64,000 bases of DNA from Pseudomonadota bacterium (GTDB taxonomy: Bacteria > Pseudomonadota > Gammaproteobacteria > Burkholderiales > Burkholderiaceae_B). Within the stretch, counting starts at the first letter, position 1. Each line of letters opens with the position of its first letter. Shown here piece after piece: positions 8,288 to 16,574 of the stretch. The position numbers were made by a program, and so were the translations under genes. The notes beneath the pieces were generated by a model that worked only from the letters and a program-made list of their open reading frames with translations, made no database searches and had not been told where the DNA came from. The stretch spans positions 62,001 through 126,000 of the forward strand of contig JAEWEV010000008.1 in assembly GCA_023389155.1 (NCBI GenBank), in the 5' to 3' direction.

Positions 8288-8983
8288 TTACTTCTTGCTG
8301 TCGTCCAGGCCGAAGAGTATTTTTCGGGCCTGTTCATCATTAGGCGGCTGTCCCGGATTGACCTGATCGATCAGCGCGTATGCGCGCTTGGTGGCGGGGC
8401 GTGCAGCAATCGCATCGAGCCAGCGCTTCAGGTTCGGAAAATCAGCAATGCGCTGCTGCTGCCGCTCATGCGGAACCACCCAAGGGTAGCAAGCCATATC
8501 GGCAATCGAATAATCACCAACAATGAACTCCCGATCCTGCAGGCGACGGTCAAGAACGCCGTAAAGACGAGCCGTTTCTTTGACATATCGGCTGACGGCA
8601 TATTCGATTTTTTCAGGGGCATATACGCCGAAGTGGTGATTCTGTCCGGCCATGGGGCCAAGGCCGCCCATTTGCCAGTTCAGCCATTCCAGAGTCTGCG
8701 TTCTCAGGCGCAAATCGTCAGAAAGAAATTTGCCGGTTTTTTCTGCCAGGTACAGGAGGATGGCGCCGGACTCGAACACCGAAATCGGGTCACCGTGATC
8801 ATTGGGATTCTGATCAACAATGGCAGGAATACGGTTGTTAGGTGCAATTTTCAGAAACTCAGGAGCAAATTGGTCGCCCTTGCCGATATTGATGGGATGA
8901 ATGCTGTATTCCAGGCCTGCTTCCTCAAGAAAAAGAGTAATTTTGTGCCCGTTGGGTGTCGTCCAGTAATATAAATCGATCAT
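8288..8983 (-). CDS. Glutathione S-transferase, YfcG/YghU-like
   Basis: 231 residues. The thioredoxin-fold N-terminal domain begins YYWTTPNGHK, the signature of the Nu-class (YfcG/YghU) transferases, in which a Thr/Asn pair near residues 8-11 replaces the usual Tyr/Ser/Cys. ESGAILLYLAEK is the glutathione-contact SNAIL/TRAIL-equivalent. The alpha-helical C-terminal domain includes DYSIADMACYPWV. Such proteins have disulfide reductase and peroxidase activity with glutathione. Its ATG overlaps the stop of the upstream glutathione peroxidase by four bases (ATGA), so both belong to one redox operon. Confidence 0.88.
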   Translation of the reverse strand: MIDLYYWTTPNGHKITLFLEEAGLEYSIHPINIGKGDQFAPEFLKIAPNNRIPAIVDQNPNDHGDPISVFESGAILLYLAEKTGKFLSDDLRLRTQTLEWLNWQMGGLGPMAGQNHHFGVYAPEKIEYAVSRYVKETARLYGVLDRRLQDREFIVGDYSIADMACYPWVVPHERQQQRIADFPNLKRWLDAIAARPATKRAYALIDQVNPGQPPNDEQARKILFGLDDSKK

Positions 8984-9462
8984 TTGATAGCGTCCTTGAT
9001 ATCCTGTTCAATGTCCTGCGGTTTCACCGTTGGCGCATAACGCTGCAACACCTCGCCATTGCGGCTGACCAGAAATTTTGTGAAATTCCACTTGATCGAT
9101 TGTATACCCAGCAACCCCGGTTTTTCTTTTTTGAGCCAGGCAAAAAGTGGATGCGTATTCTCTCCGTTTACATCCGTCTTTTGCGCAAGAGGGAATGTTA
9201 CTCCAAAATTTATTTTGCAAAATTGCTGGATTTCTTCATCCGTTCCGGGTTCCTGGCTACCAAACTGGTTGCACGGAAAACCCAGGATTTCAAATCCCTG
9301 TTCATGGTACTTTTCATACAGTTTTTGCAGGCCGGTATATTGCGGTGTAAAACCGCAGCGCGAGGCGACGTTCACAACCAGGACAACCGTATTGGCTAGT
9401 GATGACATTGCCAGCGCTGATCCATCCTGCAAGGTAACAGAGTGCGAATAGAAGTCTTTCAT
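8980..9462 (-). CDS. Glutathione peroxidase (Cys type)
   Basis: 160 residues from the ATG at 9462, which overlaps the exporter stop (ATGA) and has GGGA about 6 nt upstream; longer in-frame extensions lack support. The peroxidatic Cys36 sits in NVASRCGFTPQY, with GFPCNQFGSQEPG (Gln and resolving Cys region) and IKWNFTKFLV (Trp/Asn) completing the tetrad. It reduces hydrogen peroxide or lipid peroxides with glutathione or thioredoxin. It is the middle gene of a three-gene operon with an EamA exporter and a GST. Confidence 0.92.
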   Translation of the reverse strand: MKDFYSHSVTLQDGSALAMSSLANTVVLVVNVASRCGFTPQYTGLQKLYEKYHEQGFEILGFPCNQFGSQEPGTDEEIQQFCKINFGVTFPLAQKTDVNGENTHPLFAWLKKEKPGLLGIQSIKWNFTKFLVSRNGEVLQRYAPTVKPQDIEQDIKDAIK

Positions 9463-10367
9463 GGCGATTCCCTGACTGTATCTGTAACGGGTGGTGCGGG
9501 CGATGTTGTGGCGCAGCCCACGGAAGCGGCCACAATAAAGGCAATGGCAAGCCATTGCTCGATTGTCAGCTGTTCATGCAGTATAACCAGACCGGCCAGT
9601 GCGCCCATCGCAGGTTCCAGGCTGAGTAGAATACTCATGGTTTTCCGGGGCAGCGAGCGCAGTGATATCATCTCGAGTGAATAGGGTACGGCGCTGGAAA
9701 GAATGGCGACGATCAGCCCTGAAAGCATAAACGCCGGTGTGAGCAACGCGGCACCACTATGGCTGATACCAAAGGGAAGCACAAGGAGCGCCGCCACCGT
9801 AATGCCCAGGGAAGTTGCCTGTCCGGGATGGATATTGCGTGTGCGCTGCCCGAAAATAATATACAGGGCCCAGAAAAAGCCCGCACCTATCGCAAACATC
9901 AGCCCTATCGGGTCAATGGCAGACATGTCCTGCTGCGCTTTCGGAATCAGCAGATAGAGTCCGAGAGCAACAAAGCCGATCCATAGAAAATCAATTTTCC
10001 TGCGTGAAGAAAAAATGGCCAGTGAAAGCGGACCGAGAAATTCGATGGCAATGCACAAGCCTAGCGGTACGGTCCGAATCGCCATGTAGAACAGAAAATT
10101 GATGAGTCCCAGGCAAAGACCGTAACTGGCAATGGCGATGGCATTTTTTCGGGACAATGGGAATCGCCAGGGACGCCAGATGCACCAGAGCAGCAGGGCA
10201 GAGAAGCCCAGGCGATAGGCTGTTGTTCCCTGGGCGCCCACTGCATCGAAAAGCGATTTGGCGAAAGAGGTGCCGATGCACAGCGAGGCCATGGAGCCGA
10301 TCAGTGCAATGATGCCCATCGTATGTGAATAGGTACGTATTGTGTTGCCCGCTGCCATGCCCCTCAT
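9459..10367 (-). CDS. EamA/DMT transporter, RhtA-like amino-acid exporter
   Basis: About 302 residues with ten predicted transmembrane helices in two EamA halves. The sequence AIRTVPLGLCIAIEFLGPL resembles RhtA (threonine/homoserine exporter), so export of amino acids or related metabolites is likely but the substrate is not proven. The start chosen is the ATG at 10367 with AAGG 6 nt upstream; in-frame ATGs at 10397 and 10358 are alternatives. It is the first gene of the operon with glutathione peroxidase and GST, all joined by 4-nt overlaps. Confidence 0.85.
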   Translation of the reverse strand: MRGMAAGNTIRTYSHTMGIIALIGSMASLCIGTSFAKSLFDAVGAQGTTAYRLGFSALLLWCIWRPWRFPLSRKNAIAIASYGLCLGLINFLFYMAIRTVPLGLCIAIEFLGPLSLAIFSSRRKIDFLWIGFVALGLYLLIPKAQQDMSAIDPIGLMFAIGAGFFWALYIIFGQRTRNIHPGQATSLGITVAALLVLPFGISHSGAALLTPAFMLSGLIVAILSSAVPYSLEMISLRSLPRKTMSILLSLEPAMGALAGLVILHEQLTIEQWLAIAFIVAASVGCATTSPAPPVTDTVRESP

Positions 10368-10397
10368 CCTTTGCCTTATTCTACCTGAAATCAGCAT

Positions 10398-10756
10398 TGA
10401 TTTAGGGGTTAACTCGCACGGTCAGAGCTGCAGAGCCCGAAGTATTGGCGCGAGCGTAAAACGTTGTGTGGGAAACGGTCGTGTAGCACCATGGTGAGAC
10501 CTCAAGGGGTCGCCATATCACGACGGTCCGGACGCACGAAATTCAGCAGGAAGTTGTGATGTTGGAGGCCTGGTATGGCTGGGCATGGAATTGCCGGGCG
10601 AAATACCGCCGCCTGAGCTGCTGGTATGGTGCTTGGGATGAATGCAAGCGTCTCGCAAAACGAGTACTTTAGGCAGACACTGGCTGATTCGATAGAACCG
10701 GATTATGGGCAACGAGGTTCGCGCCGTCTAACGTGCGAACCTCTGTGACGATGGCG
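10398..10756. other. Intergenic region without a recognised gene
   Basis: 359 bp between the RhtA-like exporter (reading away) and the TctC gene (reading towards it). Short open frames here resemble no family I know and lack ribosome-binding sites. The only structure seen is the inverted repeat at 10714-10743. The promoter of the exporter operon should lie near 10370-10450 but is not obvious. Confidence 0.5.
10714..10743 (-). terminator. Possible terminator of the TctC gene
   Basis: GAGGTTCGC (10714-10722) and GCGAACCTC (10735-10743) form a perfect 9-bp stem with a 12-nt loop region, just past the stop of the minus-strand TctC gene at 10757. There is no clear T-run, so factor-independent termination is only possible. 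Confidence 0.4.
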
Positions 10757-11740
10757 TTAGTTACGCTTCATTTGAAGATTGCCGTTCTTCACGATTTCTT
10801 TGGCAATATCGTATTGTTTTTTGATCTCTTCGGCAAAATGCTCCGGAGAACCTGGGTCGGGGATGGCGCCCTGTTTATCCAGAGCGGCAACCACATTCGG
10901 CGCTTTCAGGGCTTCGGTAGCAACACTGTTAAGTTTTTCGATGATTTCCTTTGGGGTACCGGCAGGTGCGAGCAGGCCATAGAACACGCCGTTATTGAGG
11001 TCGGGATGACCTTCTTCCGCATAAGTAGGCAGGTTCGGCAGATCCTTGATACGCTCTGGCCAGGCAAGCACAATGGGTTTCAACTTGCCGCTCTGGATGT
11101 TGGGCATCGAAGAAGGCAGGTTATCGAACATGACCTTGACCTGACCACCCACCACATCTGTAAGTGCGGGGCCTGCGCCTTTATAGGGAACATGGCTGAT
11201 TTCCACGCCCAGCTGCTGTTTGAATGCTTCGCCCATCAAATGTGCAATACTGCACACGCCTGGCGAGGCATACGAATACTCCTTGGGATTCTTTTTCAGT
11301 TCTTCCACGAATTCCTTGAAATTGCTTGCAGGGAAAGAGGGATGTACTTCAACAACATTTGGTGTATTTACGAAATTGGAAACGGGCGCAAAGTCCTTCA
11401 CGGGATCATAGGTCAGATCATCCGGCCGACAGGCGGGGTTGACTGCCATGGTTGACACGGTGGCAATGCTCAATGTGTAGCCATCAGGTTTTGCCCTTGC
11501 GGCCTCGGCCGCGCCAATTGCACCACCTGCACCAGCTTTGTTCTCAATGACCATGGATTTGCCGATAATCTTTGACATTTCCTGAACGACAATACGGGCC
11601 ACAATATCGGTAGAACCGCCTGGCGCGAATGGGACGATGACCCGGATTGGCTGAGTGGGATAGTCGTTGGCGGCATGTGCTGATGACATAACCAGGCCGG
11701 CGAAAACGGAAGTTAGGGCAATACGGGACAAGCGTTGCAT
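10757..11740 (-). CDS. TctC/Bug family periplasmic solute-binding protein
   Basis: 327 residues. Signal peptide with AHA-A cleavage near residue 23, then the family hallmarks YPTQPIRVIVPFAPGGSTDIVAR, ENKAGAGGAIGAAEAARAKPDGYTL, HVPYKGAGPALTDVVGGQV and the C-terminal PDPGSPEHFAEEI. TctC/Bug proteins bind carboxylates in the periplasm for tripartite tricarboxylate transporters, but no tctA/tctB is nearby, as is usual for the many orphan Bug genes of Alcaligenaceae. AGGAG precedes the ATG. The ligand cannot be inferred. It lies downstream of the EamA and LysR genes on the same strand, 127 bp apart. Confidence 0.92.
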   Translation of the reverse strand: MQRLSRIALTSVFAGLVMSSAHAANDYPTQPIRVIVPFAPGGSTDIVARIVVQEMSKIIGKSMVIENKAGAGGAIGAAEAARAKPDGYTLSIATVSTMAVNPACRPDDLTYDPVKDFAPVSNFVNTPNVVEVHPSFPASNFKEFVEELKKNPKEYSYASPGVCSIAHLMGEAFKQQLGVEISHVPYKGAGPALTDVVGGQVKVMFDNLPSSMPNIQSGKLKPIVLAWPERIKDLPNLPTYAEEGHPDLNNGVFYGLLAPAGTPKEIIEKLNSVATEALKAPNVVAALDKQGAIPDPGSPEHFAEEIKKQYDIAKEIVKNGNLQMKRN

Positions 11741-11867
11741 ACTCGCTCCTGAAGCTTAAGTTAATGAACAGAGCAGCAGAATATTGGAAATCGAACTTGA
11801 AATATATGAGTAAATACCATTAGCCGCGACTGGCCGTCATCCGAAAGGAACCGCCCGTCATGCCAAT

Positions 11868-12806
11868 TCAGGGCAGGCGATCTGCAGCGGGATGTCTGAA
11901 CGAGCGCACACTGTCCGCACTTGCCAGCAGGACACCAGCTACGGCGATGGCCATGCCGACCCATCCCGCAGGGGCCATGGTTTCGTCAAGCATGAACATG
12001 GCAACCACTGCCGCGCAGGCCGGCACCAGAAAGAATAGGGCAGAGACTTTTGCAGCCTGCTGTCGCCGTACCATGGCCAGCAACAGAGAAATGGTAATAA
12101 TGGAATTGCAAAACACGAGGTAAGCCAGGGCACCCGTGAAGCGCCAGGTCATGTGAATATGGTTATCTTCCATCATCAGTGCCAGAGGCAGGCAGAACAC
12201 CAGCCCGATGGCACATTGAATAATATTCGCGGTCACGGGATGGATACCGGTAGCACCCACGCTGCTAATCCTTTCATAGAGGACACCGGCTGTTAACGCA
12301 AACAGGGAAATAAAGACCAGGACCAGGCCAAGCCAGTTTCCGGTTTCCAGCGAAGACCCGGAAGCAATCACCAGCACTGCGCCTACCAGCCCCAGCAGCA
12401 GGCCTATCCATTGCAGATAACTTTGACGTTCGCCAGTCACCGATGGGCCAAATATGCCAACAAGAATGGGCTGGAGGGAAACGATCAGTGCGACGGTGCC
12501 TGCACTGACGCCCTGTTTCATGCCCACGTAACTAAAACTGAAGTAAATGAACTGAATGAGCAGCCCGACAACTGAAATATTTATCCACTCCTTGCGAGTT
12601 GCCGGCCAGCGCAGGCGCAGGACCGCCTTTACCGGCAACAGGGCCAGAACCACACAGGCATATCGCAGTGACAACAGGGTGAGCGGCTGTGCATATTGCA
12701 AACCGATTTTCCCGAAACTGAAGCCGGAAGACCATAGCAAAATAAAGACGATGGGTGCGCCCCAGGCCCACCACAGGCTGGGTGATGCAGAATTCGCAGA
12801 TGTCAT
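11868..12806 (-). CDS. EamA/DMT family transporter
   Basis: 312 residues with about ten transmembrane helices in two EamA repeats (WSSGFSFGKIGLQYAQPLTLLSLRYA at the first helices, SALFFLVPACAAVVAMFMLDE at the ninth). The start at 12806 lies one base after the LysR stop (TGACATG), so the two genes are translationally coupled; an upstream in-frame ATG at 12839 falls inside the LysR gene. EamA proteins usually export small metabolites. The coupling to LysR, opposite the hydroxy-acid operon at 13804, suggests a substrate or product of that pathway. Confidence 0.87.
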   Translation of the reverse strand: MTSANSASPSLWWAWGAPIVFILLWSSGFSFGKIGLQYAQPLTLLSLRYACVVLALLPVKAVLRLRWPATRKEWINISVVGLLIQFIYFSFSYVGMKQGVSAGTVALIVSLQPILVGIFGPSVTGERQSYLQWIGLLLGLVGAVLVIASGSSLETGNWLGLVLVFISLFALTAGVLYERISSVGATGIHPVTANIIQCAIGLVFCLPLALMMEDNHIHMTWRFTGALAYLVFCNSIITISLLLAMVRRQQAAKVSALFFLVPACAAVVAMFMLDETMAPAGWVGMAIAVAGVLLASADSVRSFRHPAADRLP

Positions 12807-12807
12807 G

Positions 12808-13677
12808 TCAGTTGAAAAGACCCCGGGCATACAGAGCAATGGATTTGCTGATAGTAACGCGCGGGCTCTGATTTGACCATATCATTCCGATTTTTCTGAT
12901 TTGGGTGCGACCTGGAAGCGGGATTCTGATAATTTCCTGTCCCAGGCTTTCAAGCGAAAATGAGTCCGGCACAATAGCAATCCCGACACCCCTTGCAACC
13001 AGCGAGGCAATGGTGAGCAGACTGTCGATTTCCAGTCGCTGGTTTGGCACAATTCGATTGTCCTTCAGATAGCGGTCAACCAGTTGCCCGCTATAGGAAC
13101 TGCGGGCGTAGCGGATAAATGGGCTGATTCGCAGCAGATCGTGCGCATTATCACTATCATAGGTCGGAGGAACAATCAGAATCAGGGGCTCGTCCTGGAT
13201 TTTCAGCCATGAGCAATTCTTGTAAATGGCAAACTGGGGTTCAATGGCAAGTGCAATGTCCAGGCTGCCCGCGTGGACTTGTTGGCATAACTCTACCGAT
13301 GGCGCATAAGAGACAAAAATACTCAGATCGGGATGGTGCTCATAGGATTTTTCCAGTAATCGCGGCAGATGGGTTGTCAGCCCGGAAAAGAATGAACCCA
13401 GTCTGAGTTCACCCAGGATTTCTCCGCTCTTGACCATGGCCGCCATGTCTCGGGAGTCCTGAATCATCTGGCGAGCCTTATCGCAGATCAGCAGCCCATG
13501 CTCAGTTGGCCTGACCGTGTGTCCGGAACGCCTGATAAGGGGCTGGCCCAGTTCGTCCTCAAGCGCTCGGATACGTGCTGAAACTGCACCCGGCGTGATC
13601 CCCAGATATCGCGCGGCATCGGATATGGATTCGCAATCCAGTGTTTTGATGAAAGTTTCCAGATAATTGGTATCCAT
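12808..13677 (-). CDS. LysR family transcriptional regulator
   Basis: 289 residues. The N-terminal winged HTH is clear (LETFIKTLDCESISDAARYLGITPGAVSARIRALEDELG, residues about 6-44), followed by a PBP2-type effector domain with GVGIAIVPDS. Note Ala/Gly at the recognition helix positions but otherwise a regular HTH. It is divergent from the RraA-type gene at 13804, the classical LysR layout. A 7-bp inverted repeat at 13724-13740 lies between them. It probably controls the 13804-19129 operon in response to an organic-acid inducer. Confidence 0.92.
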   Translation of the reverse strand: MDTNYLETFIKTLDCESISDAARYLGITPGAVSARIRALEDELGQPLIRRSGHTVRPTEHGLLICDKARQMIQDSRDMAAMVKSGEILGELRLGSFFSGLTTHLPRLLEKSYEHHPDLSIFVSYAPSVELCQQVHAGSLDIALAIEPQFAIYKNCSWLKIQDEPLILIVPPTYDSDNAHDLLRISPFIRYARSSYSGQLVDRYLKDNRIVPNQRLEIDSLLTIASLVARGVGIAIVPDSFSLESLGQEIIRIPLPGRTQIRKIGMIWSNQSPRVTISKSIALYARGLFN

Positions 13678-13723
13678 TGCACGGGCACGCTCAGTAATTG
13701 AAAAAGCTGGATATTCAATAATT

Positions 13724-13740
13724 TTACGTTTTCAACGTAA
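13724..13740. promoter_or_regulatory. Candidate LysR operator
   Basis: TTACGTT-TTC-AACGTAA is a perfect 7-bp inverted repeat with a 3-nt spacer, in the 126-bp region between the divergent LysR gene (start 13677) and the RraA-type gene (start 13804). Size and place fit a LysR recognition site. Confidence 0.6.
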
Positions 13741-13803
13741 TTATATTTTTCATTCTTCCGGATTTTAAGCCATAAAATCGTCCAAACTTCTCAGGAGACT
13801 ATT

Positions 13804-14484
13804 GTGGTTGAAATCAAGATACTCAAGCGTAGCCGTGCCGTCGACGCCGAACTGGTTAAATCTTTTGCGCAGATTCCCGTAGCAAATATCAGCGATGTGA
13901 TGCATCGTATGGCAGCCGGCGGGCCGACTCTGCGCCCGATGCATGCAGGGGCTGTTATGGCAGGACCCGCTTTTACAGTCAAGTCGCGTCCCGGCGACAA
14001 TCTGTTCGTGCACAAAGCTATCGACATGGCATCTCCAGGTGATGTCATCGTTGTTGACGCAGGGGGAGATACGACAAATGCAATTATTGGTGAGTTGATG
14101 GTTCGCACGGCTAGCCGCAAGGGCATTGCCGGTATCGTCATTAACGGAGCCATCCGTGATCTGGACACGATCAGCCATGGAGACTTCCCTGTCTACGCAG
14201 CTGGCGTGACTCATCGGGGCCCGTACAAGAACGGACCGGGAGAGATCAATACGGCAATCAGTCTGGACGGTATGGTGATTGAACCCGGTGATCTGATCAT
14301 TGGTGACGCGGATGGCCTTCTTTGCGTTCCCTATGAGGAAGCAAAGAATATTCTTAAATTGGCCAGTGACAAAAACAATCTGGAAGCGAACATGATTCGT
14401 GATATTGATAACGATTGCCTGGACGTCGCGTGGATCGACAGGGAACTGGCAAAACTGGGCTATGTGCCGGACAACAATAAATAA
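13804..14484 (+). CDS. RraA family aldolase-like protein
   Basis: 226 residues from a GTG start with AGGAG about 7 nt upstream. Family motifs: VANISDVMHRM, NGAIRDLD with the conserved Arg-Asp pair that binds substrate and metal in 4-hydroxy-4-methyl-2-oxoglutarate aldolase, and GDLIIGDADGLLCVP. Members are either class II pyruvate aldolases/oxaloacetate decarboxylases or RNase E inhibitors (RraA). The catabolic operon context favours an aldolase or decarboxylase producing pyruvate. It is the first gene of an operon with a hydroxyacid dehydrogenase 13 nt downstream. Confidence 0.85.
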   Translation: MVEIKILKRSRAVDAELVKSFAQIPVANISDVMHRMAAGGPTLRPMHAGAVMAGPAFTVKSRPGDNLFVHKAIDMASPGDVIVVDAGGDTTNAIIGELMVRTASRKGIAGIVINGAIRDLDTISHGDFPVYAAGVTHRGPYKNGPGEINTAISLDGMVIEPGDLIIGDADGLLCVPYEEAKNILKLASDKNNLEANMIRDIDNDCLDVAWIDRELAKLGYVPDNNK

Positions 14485-14497
14485 TCGAGTAGCCGGT

Positions 14498-15484
14498 ATG
14501 ACTGAAAAAATATGCGTTGCAAGAACGAATCTGTGGATTAATCCGGTCTTTGACCGCCTTCTGTCAGAAAACGAAAATATTGACCTGAAGATTATCGATG
14601 TGCACGCCCCTCAAGAGCAATGGCATCGAGTACTGAGCGAAGCCGATTATTATCATGTCTCGGCAGCAAAGGATGAGTTGCCGGCAGGTCTTTTCGTATC
14701 GGAAGCACTGCTGGCTCATTGCCCAAAACTCAAGGGCGTGTCCTCTTCGGGAGCCGGCTATGACACCATCGATGTCGCTGCATGTAACAAAAAAAATATT
14801 ACCGTTGTCAATCAGGCCGGAGGCAACGCCAACTCAGTTGCCGAGATGGCCCTTGGGCTGGCGCTGGCCGTGTCGCGTCGAATCGTTGAGTCCGACAGAA
14901 CTCTTGTGGCACAGAATGCGGGAAGTCGTGAAGCACTGATGGGCCACGAAGTCTTTGGGAAAACACTGGGCTTAATTGGACTGGGACATATCGGGACTCG
15001 TTTTGCCCAGATGGGAACCGCGCTTGGTATGGATGTCCTGGCCTACGATCCGTATCTGACCGATCAGGATGTTGAATTGCGGCACGCCAGGAATACGCCG
15101 CTGGAGCAGCTTCTTGCGAAGTCGGATATCGTTTCGCTGCATTGCCCGTTGAACAATGAAACCCGCAATATGTTTGATGCGAACAGATTTGGGCAAATGA
15201 AAAAAGGCGCAATTTTCATTTCCACGGCCAGAGGCGGGATTCACAATGAAGAGGATCTGTACGCGGCATTACAGAGAGGCCATCTGGCTGGTGCTGGCCT
15301 GGATGTATGGAAAGTCGAACCGCCCAAACCGGATAATCCACTGCTTGGTCACGAGAGGGTTGTTGCAACATTCCATACTGCCGGTGTATCGCATGAATGC
15401 CGCTATAACGTTGCACAAATGGCTGCCCAGCAGATCTTGCTGATGGCCGATGGAAAGCCCCCGCTGCATGTCGTGCACGCATAA
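14498..15484 (+). CDS. D-2-hydroxyacid dehydrogenase (NAD-binding)
   Basis: 328 residues from the ATG at 14498; a longer frame from 14399 overlaps the preceding gene. NAD site GLIGLGHIGTRFAQ at about residue 160. Catalytic Arg in STARGGIHNEEDL, Glu in DVWKVEP, and His in VVATFHTAGVS, where most relatives read PHxAG. Enzymes of this family interconvert 2-keto acids and D-2-hydroxy acids (glyoxylate, hydroxypyruvate, phosphoglycerate and others). It lies between an RraA-type aldolase and a TctC binding protein; the substrate is unknown but should belong to the same pathway. Confidence 0.9.
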   Translation: MTEKICVARTNLWINPVFDRLLSENENIDLKIIDVHAPQEQWHRVLSEADYYHVSAAKDELPAGLFVSEALLAHCPKLKGVSSSGAGYDTIDVAACNKKNITVVNQAGGNANSVAEMALGLALAVSRRIVESDRTLVAQNAGSREALMGHEVFGKTLGLIGLGHIGTRFAQMGTALGMDVLAYDPYLTDQDVELRHARNTPLEQLLAKSDIVSLHCPLNNETRNMFDANRFGQMKKGAIFISTARGGIHNEEDLYAALQRGHLAGAGLDVWKVEPPKPDNPLLGHERVVATFHTAGVSHECRYNVAQMAAQQILLMADGKPPLHVVHA

Positions 15485-15511
15485 TCAGATTCAGAACGGC
15501 GGGAGACACTG

Positions 15512-15547
15512 AGCGTTGCGCGACAATCGTTCGAGGGCGCTTTTTTT
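15512..15547 (+). terminator. Possible intra-operon terminator or attenuator
   Basis: AGCG (15512-15515) and CGCT (15538-15541) flank an imperfect GC-rich hairpin (CGA/TCG inside), directly followed by a run of seven T (15541-15547). It lies between the hydroxyacid dehydrogenase and the TctC gene and could lower read-through into the TctC part. The stem is weak. Confidence 0.4.
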
Positions 15548-15569
15548 ATAGTTAAGATGGAGACAACTC

Positions 15570-16544
15570 ATGAAATATAAAATCACAGGTATGGTGGCTG
15601 CCGTCGCTCTGACTTTTGGCACAGTACAGGCACACGCAGCGTATCCCGAACATGCTATCAGCATGGTCGTGTCCTATGCGCCCGGCGGCGGAACCGATCT
15701 GGTCGCGCGTGCCATTGCGCCTTATATACAGAAGTATCTGGGCGAGGGAGCCAATATTGTGGTTCTGAATCGTCCGGGCGCAGGAGGCGCCATCGGCTTT
15801 TCGGAAATCAAGCGGGCCAAGCCTGATGGCTATACCATCGGCTTTATCAACACACCCAACCTGCTCACCATTCCCATTGAAAGAAAAACCAATTATCACT
15901 GGAGTGATTTTGATCTGCTCGGTAATCTGATTGACGATCCGGATGGGTTTGCGGTCAGTGGCAAGGGTAATATCAAGACGCTGAAAGATCTGGAAAAGTA
16001 CGCAAAGGAAAATCCCGGAAAGGTGACCGTAGGCACGACAGGTGTTGGGTCTGATGATCATCTGGCCATGATGAAGTTTGAGCAACTGACAGGCACAACA
16101 CTTAATCATGTTCCCTTCAAAGGCGCCGGTGAAGTACGCAATGCCATTCAGAGCGGACAGATCATGGTTGCTGCTATGAACGTCGGCGAAGTGCTGGCGT
16201 ATCAGAAAGGAGGTACCGATATTCGTTTGCTCGGATCAATGAGCGAAGAGCGCAGCGAATTGGCTCCTGACATTCCTACATTCAAAGAACAGGGTTATGA
16301 TGTGATCATGGCATCGCTCAGGGGCATTGGTGCACCGAAAGGATTGCCGGAAGATATCGCGGAAAAACTGCGGGTTGCAGTAAAGAAAGCATCGACTGAT
16401 CCTGAGTTCATTGAAAAGGCCAAAGTCATGTTTGTCCCATTGCGATATATGGATACAAAAACCTATAGTGACGAATTGCAAAGTGCGGAAAATGAATTCA
16501 AGGAACTCTGGAAGACCAGCCCCTGGTCAGAAACAGGAAAGTAG
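15570..16544 (+). CDS. TctC/Bug family periplasmic solute-binding protein
   Basis: 324 residues. Signal peptide ending AHA-A, then AYPEHAISMVVSYAPGGGTD, LNRPGAGGAIGFSEIKRAKPDGYTI and HVPFKGAGEVRNAI, all TctC/Bug hallmarks. The family binds carboxylates in the periplasm. GGAG lies about 7 nt before the ATG. Its position inside an operon of aldolase, hydroxyacid dehydrogenase and hydroxy-acid oxidase makes a hydroxy- or keto-acid the likely ligand (inference). No TctA/TctB membrane subunits are nearby, so it must share membrane components encoded elsewhere or act as a sensor. Confidence 0.92.
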   Translation: MKYKITGMVAAVALTFGTVQAHAAYPEHAISMVVSYAPGGGTDLVARAIAPYIQKYLGEGANIVVLNRPGAGGAIGFSEIKRAKPDGYTIGFINTPNLLTIPIERKTNYHWSDFDLLGNLIDDPDGFAVSGKGNIKTLKDLEKYAKENPGKVTVGTTGVGSDDHLAMMKFEQLTGTTLNHVPFKGAGEVRNAIQSGQIMVAAMNVGEVLAYQKGGTDIRLLGSMSEERSELAPDIPTFKEQGYDVIMASLRGIGAPKGLPEDIAEKLRVAVKKASTDPEFIEKAKVMFVPLRYMDTKTYSDELQSAENEFKELWKTSPWSETGK

Positions 16545-16574
16545 GGAACTCAAAAGCAGAAAAAGGGAAAGGTG

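Noticed and set aside
8234..8974. 246-codon plus-strand open frame opposite the glutathione transferase gene
   Set aside because: It mirrors the well-supported GST on the minus strand; no ribosome-binding site or domain of its own.
10518..10712. 64-codon minus-strand frame between the RhtA-like and TctC genes
   Set aside because: Pro/Ser-rich translation without a start site or family; I treat the region as non-coding.
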